Assembly: GCA_946480245.1 (NCBI GenBank)
Contig: CAMLIZ010000031.1
Location: 1-37,457 of the forward strand
Reading direction: 5' to 3'
DNA from: an uncultured Pseudomonadota bacterium
GTDB lineage: Bacteria; Pseudomonadota; Gammaproteobacteria; Burkholderiales; Burkholderiaceae
DNA length: 37,457 nt
The notes under the pieces were generated by a model. It worked only from the letters and a program-made list of their open reading frames with translations. It searched no databases and had not been told where the DNA came from. The position numbers and the translations under genes are program-made. This document shows, in pieces, positions 9,638-17,259 of the stretch; position 1 is the first letter of the stretch, and each line of letters opens with the position of its first letter.

Positions 9638-11427
9638 GGTTCTCCTCGGGCCAGGTCGAATTCGAACACGGCACCCGACGACGAAGGCACCGAGCGCAGC
9701 GCGCCACCGAATTCGCGCACGATGTGCGATGAGATCACCAAGCCCAGGCCCAGGCCCTCGCCCGGCGGCTTGGTGGTGAAGAAGGGTTCGAACAGGCGTT
9801 CGTCGAGGCCCGGCGGGATGCCCGGGCCGCTGTCCGCCACGCGCACGACGACGCGCACACCGGTGTCGAACGCGCTCACGGTGATGCGCTTGTGGGCGCT
9901 GCCGCGCATTGCGTCCGCCGCGTTCGCCATCAGGTTCACCAGCACCTGCTCGAGCCGATGGCCGTCGCACTGGACCGCGAGCGCTTCCGGCACCTCCACC
10001 TGCAGTGCAATGCCGTCGGCGCGCAGCCGTGCCGCCAGCAATTGTTCGGCATTGCCCAGGGCCTCGAGCAGCGGCAGCGAGCGGCTGTCGGCTGGTGCCT
10101 TGCGCGCGAACGACTTCAGCTGAGAGGTGATGCGCCCCATGCGCTCGGCCAGCCCGGTGATGGCCGCGAAGTTTTCGCCCGCCTGCAGCGGCCGCCCGCG
10201 CTCGATGAACACCCGGCCGTTCTCGGCCAGCGCGCGCAGCGCGGTCAGCGGCTGCCCCAGCTCGTGCGAGATGCCGGCCGACAGCTGGCCCAGCAGCGCC
10301 AGCTTGCCGGCCTGCACCAGCTCCTCCTGCGCCTGCCGCAGCACCTGCTCCGCGTGCTCCCGCTCCTGCACCTCGCGGCGCAGTTCGCGGTTCGACACCT
10401 CCAGCTCATTGGTGCGCAGCCACACCTTGGCCTCCAGTTCGTCGTTGGCGCGCTGCAGCGCGGCGCGCGCCGCCAGCTTCTGCGCGATCACGCGGCGCCG
10501 CTGCAACAGCAGCAAGGCGATCACGGCGATGCTGACCGCCGCCGCGCCGGCACTCCAGGCAGCGTCGCGCGCGTCGCGAAACACGGGCCCAGCGCTGGCC
10601 AGGATCAGCAGGCGCCAGCCGAAGCGCGCGAGCGGCTGCTCATGCACCACCTGTGCGCCGCGCACGTCGGCCGCCGACGGCCGCATCTGGACCAGTTCGG
10701 CCCCATTGGCCAATGCGCGGTCGTGCGTCATCAACGCGGTGAGCGGCTGCGACTTCCAGGCCGGCACCGACGACATGATCACCACGCCCTGCGCGTCCAC
10801 CACCAGCGGCTTCTCACTCTCGGGCCGGAATGCGGAGTCGATCCAGGTGGCCTCGATCGGCTCCAGGCTGACGCGCACCACCACCGCACCCAAGGTGGCG
10901 CCATCGCGCAGCAGCGGTCGGGCAAAGCACACCTCCGGCGCGCCGCTGCGTGGGTCGGGCGCGAAGCGGCGCGCCTCGCGCCCGGCCAGCGCGTCGCCGA
11001 CGCACGGCTCATTCGCCACGACGTGGTCCAGGCTCGAATCAGGGCGGTACCAGTCGCTGCTGGCCAGCACCCGGCCATGCGCGTCCACCGCGGTGGCCAG
11101 CAGCGCGCCGGAGCGGGCCACGAAGCGGGTCAGGCGCCGGTTCACGTCCGCGCGGCGCGAGACGCCGTCAGGGGCCGCCAGCAGCGCGTCGATTTCACCG
11201 TCGGCGTCGATCAGGCTGGGCAGGTCCGCCTGCTTGCCGAGTTCGATGTCCAGCACCGCCGCATAAAGATCGAGCTGGTGCGCTGCAGCATCGCCCAGGC
11301 GCGCGAACTCGCGGCCCTCGCTCCAACGATAGGCCAGGGCCACCGCCAGCGCCACGATGCCGGCAAGCAGCAGCGTACCCAGCAGCGGCAAGGCGCGGCG
11401 AAGGCGGGGGGAGCGCGAGAAGGCCAC
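9610..11427 (-). CDS. DctB-like sensor histidine kinase
   Basis: Membrane sensor kinase of about 605 aa from the GTG at 11427. It has one transmembrane segment near the N-terminus (LLGTLLLAGIVALAVALAY), a periplasmic sensor of about 230 residues of the DctB/Cache type, a second transmembrane segment (AGAAAVSIAVIALLLL) and a coiled coil. The H-box GISHELGQPLTALRA has its His near residue 385; it is followed by the N-box NLMANAADAM, DSGPGIP, FEPFFTTK and GEGLGLGL. The HELGQPL form is typical of kinases for C4-dicarboxylates or acidic amino acids. The start is unsure: a frame runs to a TTG at 11595, but the part before 11427 is Arg/Cys-rich and unlike the family. It overlaps its regulator by 28 bp. 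Confidence 0.88.
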
Positions 11428-11645
11428 GAACGACGACAAGACGACAGTGCAACAAGGGCGGCTGCGCCTCGCCGGTGCGAGGCCAACGTGCGATCTTGGA
11501 GCATGGGCGACAGGCCGGTCAATGCGAGCCTCGCCGAGTGCGCGGAAGCCCACACACGCGCCGAACGTCGTTGTGCGGACCTCCACACACCGCAACCGAC
11601 GAAGCCGCGCTCAGCACTGCCGTATACCGAGGGATATCCCGTAAT

Positions 11646-11667
11646 TTTCCGGCTCTACTGGCGGAAA
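11646..11667. promoter_or_regulatory. Possible operator between kinase gene and Lrp pair
   Basis: The 316 bases between the kinase start (11427) and the first Lrp gene (11744) contain no gene I can support. They hold an inverted repeat TTTCCG (11646-11651) and CGGAAA (11662-11667) with a ten-base spacer, and a 10-bp perfect palindrome GGGATATCCC at 11631-11640. These lie about 80-110 bases before the Lrp start, in the most AT-rich part of the gap. They are candidates for autoregulation by the Lrp pair. No evidence beyond symmetry. Confidence 0.3.
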
Positions 11668-11743
11668 GCACGGTGCACTGGCACGGCAACTGCATACACC
11701 CGCGCCTCTTTCCGGGATTCCAGCTCTGCCTTCAACGCTGACC

Positions 11744-12235
11744 ATGCAACTCCTTGCCACCGAGCGCGCCTCGCGCAATACCCCCGACAAGATCGACACC
11801 CGCATCCTCAGCGCGCTGCGGCGCGACGGACGCATCTCCAACCTGAAGCTGGCCGAGCAGGTGCACCTGTCGCCCACCGCCGTGGTGGAGCGGGTGAAGC
11901 GCCTGCGACGCGACGGCTACATCCTCGGCTATCAGGCGCGGCTGAACCCGGCCAAGCTCGGCATGGGGCTGGCGGCTTTCGTGGAGGTCCTGCTGGACCG
12001 CACCTCCGCCGACGTGATGGAGCGCTTCCGCACCGCGGTGCAGGCGCGGCCCGAGATTCTCGAATGCCACCTGATCGCCGGCGCCTTCGACTATCTGCTG
12101 AAGGTGCGCGTGCCGGCGGCCGGCGACCACCGCGAACTTGTCGCAGCCGTCGTAGCGTCGCTGCCCGGCGTGCGCGACACCCATACCTACACCGTGATGG
12201 AGCAAGTGAAACATGGCCATGCCGCTGCCCTGTGA
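11744..12235 (+). CDS. Lrp/AsnC-family regulator, first of an overlapping pair
   Basis: A 163-aa transcription regulator. The N-terminal helix-turn-helix is IDTRILSALRRDGRISNLKLAEQVHLSPTAVVERVKRL (about residues 17-55), followed by GYILGYQARLNPAKLG. The C-terminal RAM ligand domain contains ECHLIAGAFDYLLKVRV, the usual effector loop. The family senses amino acids and forms dimers to octamers. It overlaps the next Lrp gene by 23 bp, so the two are co-transcribed and perhaps mixed in one complex. It is divergent from the kinase gene. The specific ligand cannot be read from the sequence. Confidence 0.9.
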   Translation: MQLLATERASRNTPDKIDTRILSALRRDGRISNLKLAEQVHLSPTAVVERVKRLRRDGYILGYQARLNPAKLGMGLAAFVEVLLDRTSADVMERFRTAVQARPEILECHLIAGAFDYLLKVRVPAAGDHRELVAAVVASLPGVRDTHTYTVMEQVKHGHAAAL

Positions 12236-12695
12236 CCCCCCGCTGGACGCGGTGGACGCGCAACTGCTGCGCCTGCTGCAGGCCGATGGCCGCATGCGCA
12301 TCGCCAAGCTGGCCGAGGCCGTGGGCCTTGCGCCGGCCACCGTGCACGAGCGCATCGCGCGGCTCAAGCGCGAAGGCTTCATCCTCGGCTACGAGGCGGT
12401 GCTGAACCCTGCCATGCTGGCCAGCGGGATGATCGTGTTCGCCGAGGTGAGCGTGGCCGAATCCACGCCTGGCATCGGGCGTGCGCTGAAGGCTGCGGTG
12501 CAGGCGCGCGACGAGGTGGTGGAGTGCCATGAAGTGGCTGGCAACTTCGACTACCTGATCAAGACGCGCGTGGCCGACATGCACGGCTATCGCGACTTCG
12601 TGTCCACGGTCGTGTGGAGCCTGCCCGGCGTGCGGCAGGTGCGCGCTTACGCGGTGATCGACGAAGTGAAGAACACCTCGCGCATCCCGCTGTAG
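12213..12695 (+). CDS. Lrp/AsnC-family regulator, second of the pair
   Basis: A 160-aa paralogue of the preceding gene. The HTH is LDAVDAQLLRLLQADGRMRIAKLAEAVGLAPATVHERIARL, and the RAM domain includes ECHEVAGNFDYLIKTRVADM. The start at 12213 (MAMPLPCD) has GGAG ten bases upstream, inside the first gene; an ATG two codons later is possible. Both proteins share the ILGYxAxLNPA segment after the HTH, and the same HTH and RAM order, which suggests an old tandem duplication. It converges on rpe with a 22-bp gap. Confidence 0.9.
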   Translation: MAMPLPCDPPLDAVDAQLLRLLQADGRMRIAKLAEAVGLAPATVHERIARLKREGFILGYEAVLNPAMLASGMIVFAEVSVAESTPGIGRALKAAVQARDEVVECHEVAGNFDYLIKTRVADMHGYRDFVSTVVWSLPGVRQVRAYAVIDEVKNTSRIPL

Positions 12696-12717
12696 CCGAG
12701 CCGTGCGGCCGTTGTGC

Positions 12718-13410
12718 TCAGCGGGCGGGGGCGGACAGCAGCCGCTCGCGCATCGCCGCGATCACGTTGGCATAGTCGGGCTGGCTGAAGATCGCGCTGC
12801 CGGCCACGAAGGTGTCGGCGCCGGCGTCCGCCACCTGGCGGATGTTGTCCACCTTGATGCCGCCGTCCACCTCCAGGCGGATGTCGCGGCCGGTGGCATC
12901 GATCAGCTTGCGCACCTGCTCGATCTTGCGCAGCGCGCTCGGAATGAAGCTCTGGCCGCCGAAGCCCGGGTTGACGCTCATGATCAGCACCAGGTCGACC
13001 TTGTCGATCACCCACTCCAGCACATCGATCGGCGCAGCGGGGTTGAACACGACACCAGCCGAGCAGCCGGCGGACTTGATCAATTGCAAGGTCCGGTCCA
13101 CGTGGGTGGAGGCATCAGGATGGAAGGAGATGAAGTCCGCGCCCGCCTTCGCGAAAGCCTGCGCCAGCGCATCCACCGGCTGCACCATCAGGTGCACGTC
13201 GATCGGCACCGGTGTGCCGTCCGGCCGCACCGCGTGCTTGCGCAGCGCCTCGCACACCATCGGGCCGAAGGTGAGATTCGGCACGTAGTGGTTGTCCATC
13301 ACGTCGAAATGGATCCAGTCGGACCCCGCGGACACGACGTTGCGCACCTCCTCGCCGAGGCGGGCGAAGTCCGCCGAGAGGATGCTGGGGGCGATGCGAT
13401 AGGTGGACAT
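12718..13410 (-). CDS. rpe: Ribulose-phosphate 3-epimerase
   Basis: Interconverts ribulose-5-phosphate and xylulose-5-phosphate in the pentose phosphate or Calvin cycle. The 230-aa TIM-barrel protein begins [22 protein letters not shown]. It has the catalytic-metal segments [17 protein letters not shown] and IDVHLMV, then the [13 protein letters not shown] loop and LEVDGGI. TACAAT (minus strand, 13445-13440) lies 29 bases before the ATG and is a plausible -10 element. It is divergent from apaG. In related bacteria gph and trpE normally follow; here two regulators, a two-component system and a binding protein separate them. Confidence 0.95.
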   Translation of the reverse strand: MSTYRIAPSILSADFARLGEEVRNVVSAGSDWIHFDVMDNHYVPNLTFGPMVCEALRKHAVRPDGTPVPIDVHLMVQPVDALAQAFAKAGADFISFHPDASTHVDRTLQLIKSAGCSAGVVFNPAAPIDVLEWVIDKVDLVLIMSVNPGFGGQSFIPSALRKIEQVRKLIDATGRDIRLEVDGGIKVDNIRQVADAGADTFVAGSAIFSQPDYANVIAAMRERLLSAPAR

Positions 13411-13477
13411 GGGGCCTTCTGCGTACCGACGGATACAAGATTGTAGGAGGCGTGCCCGGGGGCCCTCGCCACCTTCC

Positions 13478-13483
13478 TAGAAT
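13478..13483 (+). promoter_or_regulatory. Probable -10 element of apaG (leaderless start)
   Basis: TAGAAT matches five of six consensus bases and sits seven bases before the apaG ATG. Transcription would begin at or within a base or two of the start codon, and there is no Shine-Dalgarno in the seven bases between. No clear -35 hexamer is visible. Confidence 0.45.
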
Positions 13484-13490
13484 CGCATTC

Positions 13491-13865
13491 ATGTCACGCC
13501 CCGAATTCACCTGCACGGTCCGCGTGCAACCCCTGGCCGAACAATCGGCTCCCGAAGACGGTGTGTACGCCTACGCGTACACCGTGACGATCCGCAATAC
13601 TGGCGACGTGACTGCGCAGCTGATCGCGCGCCACTGGCTGATCACGGACGCGGAAGGCCAGGTGGAGGAAGTGCGCGGTCTTGCGGTGGTGGGGCACCAA
13701 CCGTTGCTCAAGCCGGGCGAGAGCTTCGAGTACACCAGCTGGACGCGCCTGGGCACCCCCAGCGGCACGATGCGTGGCACGTACTTCTGCATGACCGAGG
13801 ACGCGCATCCGTTCGACGCGCCGGTGCCGGAGTTCATGCTGGCCCAGCGCGAGGCGCTGCACTGA
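13491..13865 (+). CDS. apaG: ApaG domain protein
   Basis: A 124-aa protein with the immunoglobulin-like ApaG fold: YAYTVTIRNTGDVTAQLIARHWLITDAEGQ, VVGHQPLLKPGESFEYTSW and the glycine-rich GTMRGTYFCM. In Enterobacteria apaG lies beside apaH and ksgA and has no firmly assigned activity; the fold is also found in eukaryotic polymerase-interacting and F-box proteins. I start at MSRPEFTC (13491), not the upstream frame opening at 13452, because the family begins here and a -10-like TAGAAT lies just before. It is divergent from rpe, as in other Burkholderiales. Confidence 0.93.
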   Translation: MSRPEFTCTVRVQPLAEQSAPEDGVYAYAYTVTIRNTGDVTAQLIARHWLITDAEGQVEEVRGLAVVGHQPLLKPGESFEYTSWTRLGTPSGTMRGTYFCMTEDAHPFDAPVPEFMLAQREALH

Positions 13866-13871
13866 GGGCCG

Positions 13872-13988
13872 CTACTCCTTGCCGTCTGTCTTGCGCTCGC
13901 CGCGGCGGCGGCCCGAGAACATCGTCCACCAGACGATCAGCAGCAAGGCCGCGAGCGCGGCGAGGGCTTCGAGCAGAATGATCAGCAT
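13872..13988 (-). CDS. Small single-span membrane protein (38 aa)
   Basis: A 38-codon frame on the minus strand fills the gap between apaG and mltA. It reads MLIILLEALAALAALLLIVWW, a membrane span, then TMFSGRRRGERKTDGKE, a basic hydrophilic tail expected on the cytoplasmic side. The composition is protein-like, and no other product explains the 121-bp gap. Its start codon and the mltA start codon share the four bases CATG at 13986-13989. No Shine-Dalgarno is visible. Function unknown. Confidence 0.55.
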   Translation of the reverse strand: MLIILLEALAALAALLLIVWWTMFSGRRRGERKTDGKE

Positions 13989-15204
13989 GGGTCGTACAAG
14001 GTGGCGCGTCGCGGCGCTGATTCTAGGCAGCGCACTGCTGGCCTCGTGCGCCGATGCGCCGCTGCCGCCCGCACCCCAGGAGCAGCGGCTGCCCGCGCCG
14101 CCCGCCGCGCCCCCCGCAGCAGCCACGCCGTCGTCGCCCAGCGGGCGAGCGCGCTGGGTGCCAGCCACGTATGCCGAGCTGCCGGGCTGGGAGGCCGACG
14201 CGGTGCGTGACACCTGGACCGCGCTGCTGCGCGGCTGCGACAAGCCGCCGCCCGCATTCGCCGCGTTCTGCGAGCAGGCGCGCCACGCGCCGGCCGTCGA
14301 TGACGGCTTCCTGCGCGAGTGGCTGATGCAGCACCTGCAGCCCTATCGCATCGAGGCGGCCGACGGCCAGGCCGAGGGCCTCGTCACCGGCTACTTCGAA
14401 CCGCTGGTCGAGGCTTCGCGCAAGGCGCAGGGCAGCTACCGCATTCCGCTGTACGGCCCGCCACCGGACTTGGCCGAACGCAAGCCGTACTGGACGCGCC
14501 AGGAGCTGGACACCTTGCCCGCCGCACGCAGCGCGCTGCGCGGGCGCGAGATCGCCTGGCTCGAGGACCCCCTCGACCTGCTGCTGCTGCAGATCCAGGG
14601 CTCCGGCCGCTTGCGCTTCAAGGGCGCTGACGGCAAGCCCGAGACTGTGCGCGTGGCCTTCGCCGGGCACAACGACCAGCCGTACAAGTCCGTGGGGCGA
14701 TGGCTGATCGAGCAGGGCGAACTGCGCGCCGAGCAGGCGTCGTGGCCGGCGATCCGCGACTGGGCGCGGCGCAATCCGAAGCGCCTGAACCAGCTGCTGT
14801 GGGCCAATCCGCGCGTGGTGTTCTTCCGCGAGGAGCCGCTGCCCGATCCGCAGCTCGGGCCGCGCGGCGCGCAGGGCGTGCCGCTGACCCCGGGGCGCTC
14901 GATCGCGGTCGATCCGCAGAACATCCCGTACGGCACACCGGTATGGATCGCCACCACCGAGCCGTTGTCGGCCACGCCCCTGCAACGGCTGGTGGTGGCG
15001 CAGGACACGGGCAGCGCCATCGTCGGTGCGGTGCGCGCCGACTACTTCTGGGGCTGGGGCGAGCAGGCCGAGAACCAGGCGGGTCGCATGAAGCAGCCCT
15101 TGCGCATGTGGGCGCTGTGGCCCCGGTCCGCCAACCCGCCGCCGACACGCGCTCAGATCGTCGCCATGCCGCCGTCGACCAGCAGGTTCTCGCCCAGCAT
15201 GTAG
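13987..15204 (+). CDS. mltA: Membrane-bound lytic murein transglycosylase A
   Basis: Outer-membrane lipoprotein that cleaves peptidoglycan between MurNAc and GlcNAc, releasing anhydro-muropeptides. The 405-aa protein starts MGRTRWRVAALILGSALLASC, a lipoprotein signal with the acylated Cys at residue 21, then a Pro/Ala-rich linker. The MltA domain includes GLVTGYFEPLVEASR and DLLLLQIQGSGRL. The C-terminal 3D domain, VVAQDTGSAIVGAVRADYFWGWG, contains the catalytic Asp. The family usually ends near LRMWALWP; here about 25 residues follow that overlap the end of the SDR gene by 52 bp. ATG at 13978 is an alternative start. Confidence 0.93.
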   Translation: MGRTRWRVAALILGSALLASCADAPLPPAPQEQRLPAPPAAPPAAATPSSPSGRARWVPATYAELPGWEADAVRDTWTALLRGCDKPPPAFAAFCEQARHAPAVDDGFLREWLMQHLQPYRIEAADGQAEGLVTGYFEPLVEASRKAQGSYRIPLYGPPPDLAERKPYWTRQELDTLPAARSALRGREIAWLEDPLDLLLLQIQGSGRLRFKGADGKPETVRVAFAGHNDQPYKSVGRWLIEQGELRAEQASWPAIRDWARRNPKRLNQLLWANPRVVFFREEPLPDPQLGPRGAQGVPLTPGRSIAVDPQNIPYGTPVWIATTEPLSATPLQRLVVAQDTGSAIVGAVRADYFWGWGEQAENQAGRMKQPLRMWALWPRSANPPPTRAQIVAMPPSTSRFSPSM

Positions 15205-15902
15205 CTCGAGTCGTCGCTGGCCAGGAACAGCACGACCTTCGCGATCTCGTCCGGCACGCCAAAGCGGCCCAGCGGCACCTTGCCCTGGATTTGCGCGCCC
15301 CACTCCTTCACCGCCGCTTCGGGCAGGCCCAGCTTGCCGTAGATCGGCGTTTCGATCGGCCCGGGGCTGACCGCGTTGACGCGCACACCCTGCGGTGCCA
15401 GTTCGGCCGACAGGCTGCGCGCCAGCGACCGCACCGCGGCCTTCGTGGCTGCGTACACCGACATGCCCGCCGTGCCCTGCTCGGCCACCGTGCTCGCGTT
15501 CAGGATGATGCTGGCCGGCTTGGCCAGCAAGGGCAGGAGCTTCTGCACGGTGAACAGCACGCCCTTCACGTTGACGTTGAACTGCTCGTCGATGTGCGCG
15601 CCGTCCACGTCGGTGAGCGGGCGGGGCTTGGCGATGCCGGCGTTGGCGAACAAGATGTCCACCTTTCCGAACTCGGTTTGCAGCCGTTGCGCGACCGCCG
15701 CCATGTCGGCGGCGGACGATGCATCGGCACGCAGGCCGATCGTGCCGTGGCCCAGTGCTGCGGTCGCCTCGGCCACGCGCTCGGCGTTTTGCCCGGTGAT
15801 CGCGACGCGCGCGCCGTGTTCGATGAACAGCTGCGCCGTGGCGCGGCCGATGCCGGTGGTGCCGCCCGTGATCAGCGCGGTCTTGCCTTCGAGTCGTTGC
15901 AT
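15153..15902 (-). CDS. Short-chain dehydrogenase/reductase (classical SDR)
   Basis: A 249-aa NAD(P)-dependent oxidoreductase. It has the cofactor glycine motif TGGTTGIG (12-19), the NAG motif at 87-89, and catalytic Ser137, Tyr150 and Lys154 (YAATK). The ADASS segment near residue 60 is the usual adenine-binding acid. The C-terminal MLGENLLVDGGMATI is typical of the class. The substrate is unknown. It is divergent from a TetR regulator with two operator copies in the shared gap, so it is probably repressed by it and induced by a small, perhaps toxic, carbonyl or quinone compound; that last point is inference. Confidence 0.9.
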   Translation of the reverse strand: MQRLEGKTALITGGTTGIGRATAQLFIEHGARVAITGQNAERVAEATAALGHGTIGLRADASSAADMAAVAQRLQTEFGKVDILFANAGIAKPRPLTDVDGAHIDEQFNVNVKGVLFTVQKLLPLLAKPASIILNASTVAEQGTAGMSVYAATKAAVRSLARSLSAELAPQGVRVNAVSPGPIETPIYGKLGLPEAAVKEWGAQIQGKVPLGRFGVPDEIAKVVLFLASDDSSYMLGENLLVDGGMATI

Positions 15903-15937
15903 GGAGAGCTCCAGAGGGTTGAGGAATCGGATTTCTG

Positions 15938-15968
15938 TACCGACCGGTAGTTAATGTACCGCTCGGTA
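15938..15968. promoter_or_regulatory. Twin TetR operators between SDR and TetR genes
   Basis: Two copies of the palindrome TACCGnnCGGTA lie at 15938-15949 (centre AC) and 15957-15968 (centre CT), 19 bp centre to centre. Each is preceded by TG. TATAAA at 15967-15972 overlaps the second copy and could be the -10 of the TetR gene, so binding would block both divergent promoters. This is the expected layout for an autoregulated TetR repressor. Confidence 0.75.
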
Positions 15969-16001
15969 TAAAATCGTGCGCACCGGCACTTGCGAATACC
16001 C

Positions 16002-16631
16002 ATGAGCACCGAAAGGGGACGCCCCCGCAGCTTCGACACCGACACCGCGCTGGAGCAGGCGACGCAGGTGTTCTGGCGTCATGGCTTCCAGGGCACGTCG
16101 ATGGCCGACCTCACCGCCGCCACCGGCCTGAGCAAGCCCAGCCTGTATGCCGCGTTCGGCGACAAGGAGGCGCTGTACCTGCGCTGCCTCGAGCGCTATG
16201 CGGCGCAGCAGGTGGCGCTGGACACCGCGCTGCTCGAGCAGGAGCCCGACACACGGCGGGCGGTCGAGGGCTTCATGCGCGCGATGGCCGAGCTGCAGGC
16301 CGACCCGAAGCTGCCCGGCGGCTGCTTCGTGGTCAATGGCACGGCCGACTGCGGCAACCCGGCCACGCCGGCGGCCGTGGAAGCCGCATTGCGTGCAGCG
16401 TCGGGAAGCACCGCAGAGCGGCTGCGCGCGCGGCTCACCCAGGCACAGCGCCGCGGCGAGTTGCCGGCGGGCGCCAGTGCAAGGCAGCTCGCCACCTTGT
16501 TCGCCACCGTGCTCACCGGCATGGCGGTGATGTCGAAGGCGGGGCAGCCGAAGGCGCGGCTGCATGAGGCGGTGGACGCGGCGATGCTGGCGTGGCCGGC
16601 CCCGCCGCGCCGCAAGCTCAAGGCAGGCTGA
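16002..16631 (+). CDS. TetR/AcrR-family repressor
   Basis: A 209-aa regulator starting MSTERGRPRSFD. The HTH is LEQATQVFWRHGFQGTSMADLTAATGLSKPSLYAAFGDKEALYL, a textbook TetR DNA-binding domain. The remainder is a helical ligand domain with GGCFVVNGTADCGNP, as in the YxaF/LmrA-like subgroup. It is divergent from the SDR gene with its likely operators between. It overlaps the convergent secreted-protein gene by 14 bp at its 3' end. The effector is unknown. Confidence 0.92.
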   Translation: MSTERGRPRSFDTDTALEQATQVFWRHGFQGTSMADLTAATGLSKPSLYAAFGDKEALYLRCLERYAAQQVALDTALLEQEPDTRRAVEGFMRAMAELQADPKLPGGCFVVNGTADCGNPATPAAVEAALRAASGSTAERLRARLTQAQRRGELPAGASARQLATLFATVLTGMAVMSKAGQPKARLHEAVDAAMLAWPAPPRRKLKAG

Positions 16632-17259
16632 CGCGCATCTGCAGCAGTTGCTGGGCGGCCTGCGCCGCGTCGCGGCTGCTCAGCGTGCCGCGCTCGCTGG
16701 CAACGCGGGCCTCGCCGGCTTGCGCCACCGTGACCCACTCGTCCAGCGGCAGCTGCAGGCTCGTCTGCACACCCTGTGCAGCGGGTGTGGCGCCGGCGTC
16801 GGACGGCACGACGGCTTGGTGCGTCACCTGCACCGTAACCGGCGCGCGTCCGCCCGGCCACCGTGGGCGCAACGCGACCACGGTGCCCGCATCGGTCCAG
16901 TCCTGCCGCAGCACGGCCACCGGCCCGCGCGGCGTGAGCCCCACCTCCAGCCATTGCACCGGCTGCGCCTGGGTGAGCCGCAACGATGCCTGTCCGCCGT
17001 TGAGCACCAGCAGCTGTTGCACGAGCTGTGCGCCTTGCGTCTGCTCGCCGGCGCGCAGCACCGCGTTGCCGCGCGCATCGACGCGTCCGCCGGTGCCCAC
17101 CACCACACCACCGTCCGCGGCTGCGGCACTGTGCTGACGCTGCTGCGACTGCACCCAGCGCAGTTCCATGCGCAGGTTGCGCTGCGGCAGCGCGTCGCGC
17201 TGCGCCACTGCGCTCGCGCAGACGGCCCATGCAGCGAGCAACGCGTCGCGTCGTCTCAT
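16618..17259 (-). CDS. Secreted protein of unknown function
   Basis: A 213-aa protein with a signal peptide (MRRRDALLAAWAVCASAVAQRD). The mature part is rich in beta-strand-like segments, with QLLVLNGGQASLRLTQAQPVQWLEVG, VVALRPRWPGG and LPLDEWVTVAQAG. The NGGQASL and LPLDEWVTV patterns faintly recall the repeats of secretin proteins (NGQ, then conserved gate strands), but the protein is far too short to be a secretin and I would not assign it. Its ATG overlaps the stop of the EamA transporter by four bases, so the two are co-transcribed. Tail-to-tail overlap with the TetR gene. Confidence 0.75.
   Translation of the reverse strand: MRRRDALLAAWAVCASAVAQRDALPQRNLRMELRWVQSQQRQHSAAAADGGVVVGTGGRVDARGNAVLRAGEQTQGAQLVQQLLVLNGGQASLRLTQAQPVQWLEVGLTPRGPVAVLRQDWTDAGTVVALRPRWPGGRAPVTVQVTHQAVVPSDAGATPAAQGVQTSLQLPLDEWVTVAQAGEARVASERGTLSSRDAAQAAQQLLQMRVSLP

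Noticed and set aside
11428..11595. N-terminal extension of the sensor kinase to a TTG at 11595
   Set aside because: The extra 56 residues are Arg/Cys-rich without family similarity, and no ribosome site precedes the TTG. I kept the GTG at 11427, though this start is unsure.
9892..12405. 837-codon open frame on the plus strand
   Set aside because: It runs antisense to the sensor kinase and out of frame through the Lrp genes. Composition is Arg/Gln/His-rich and it has no motif.
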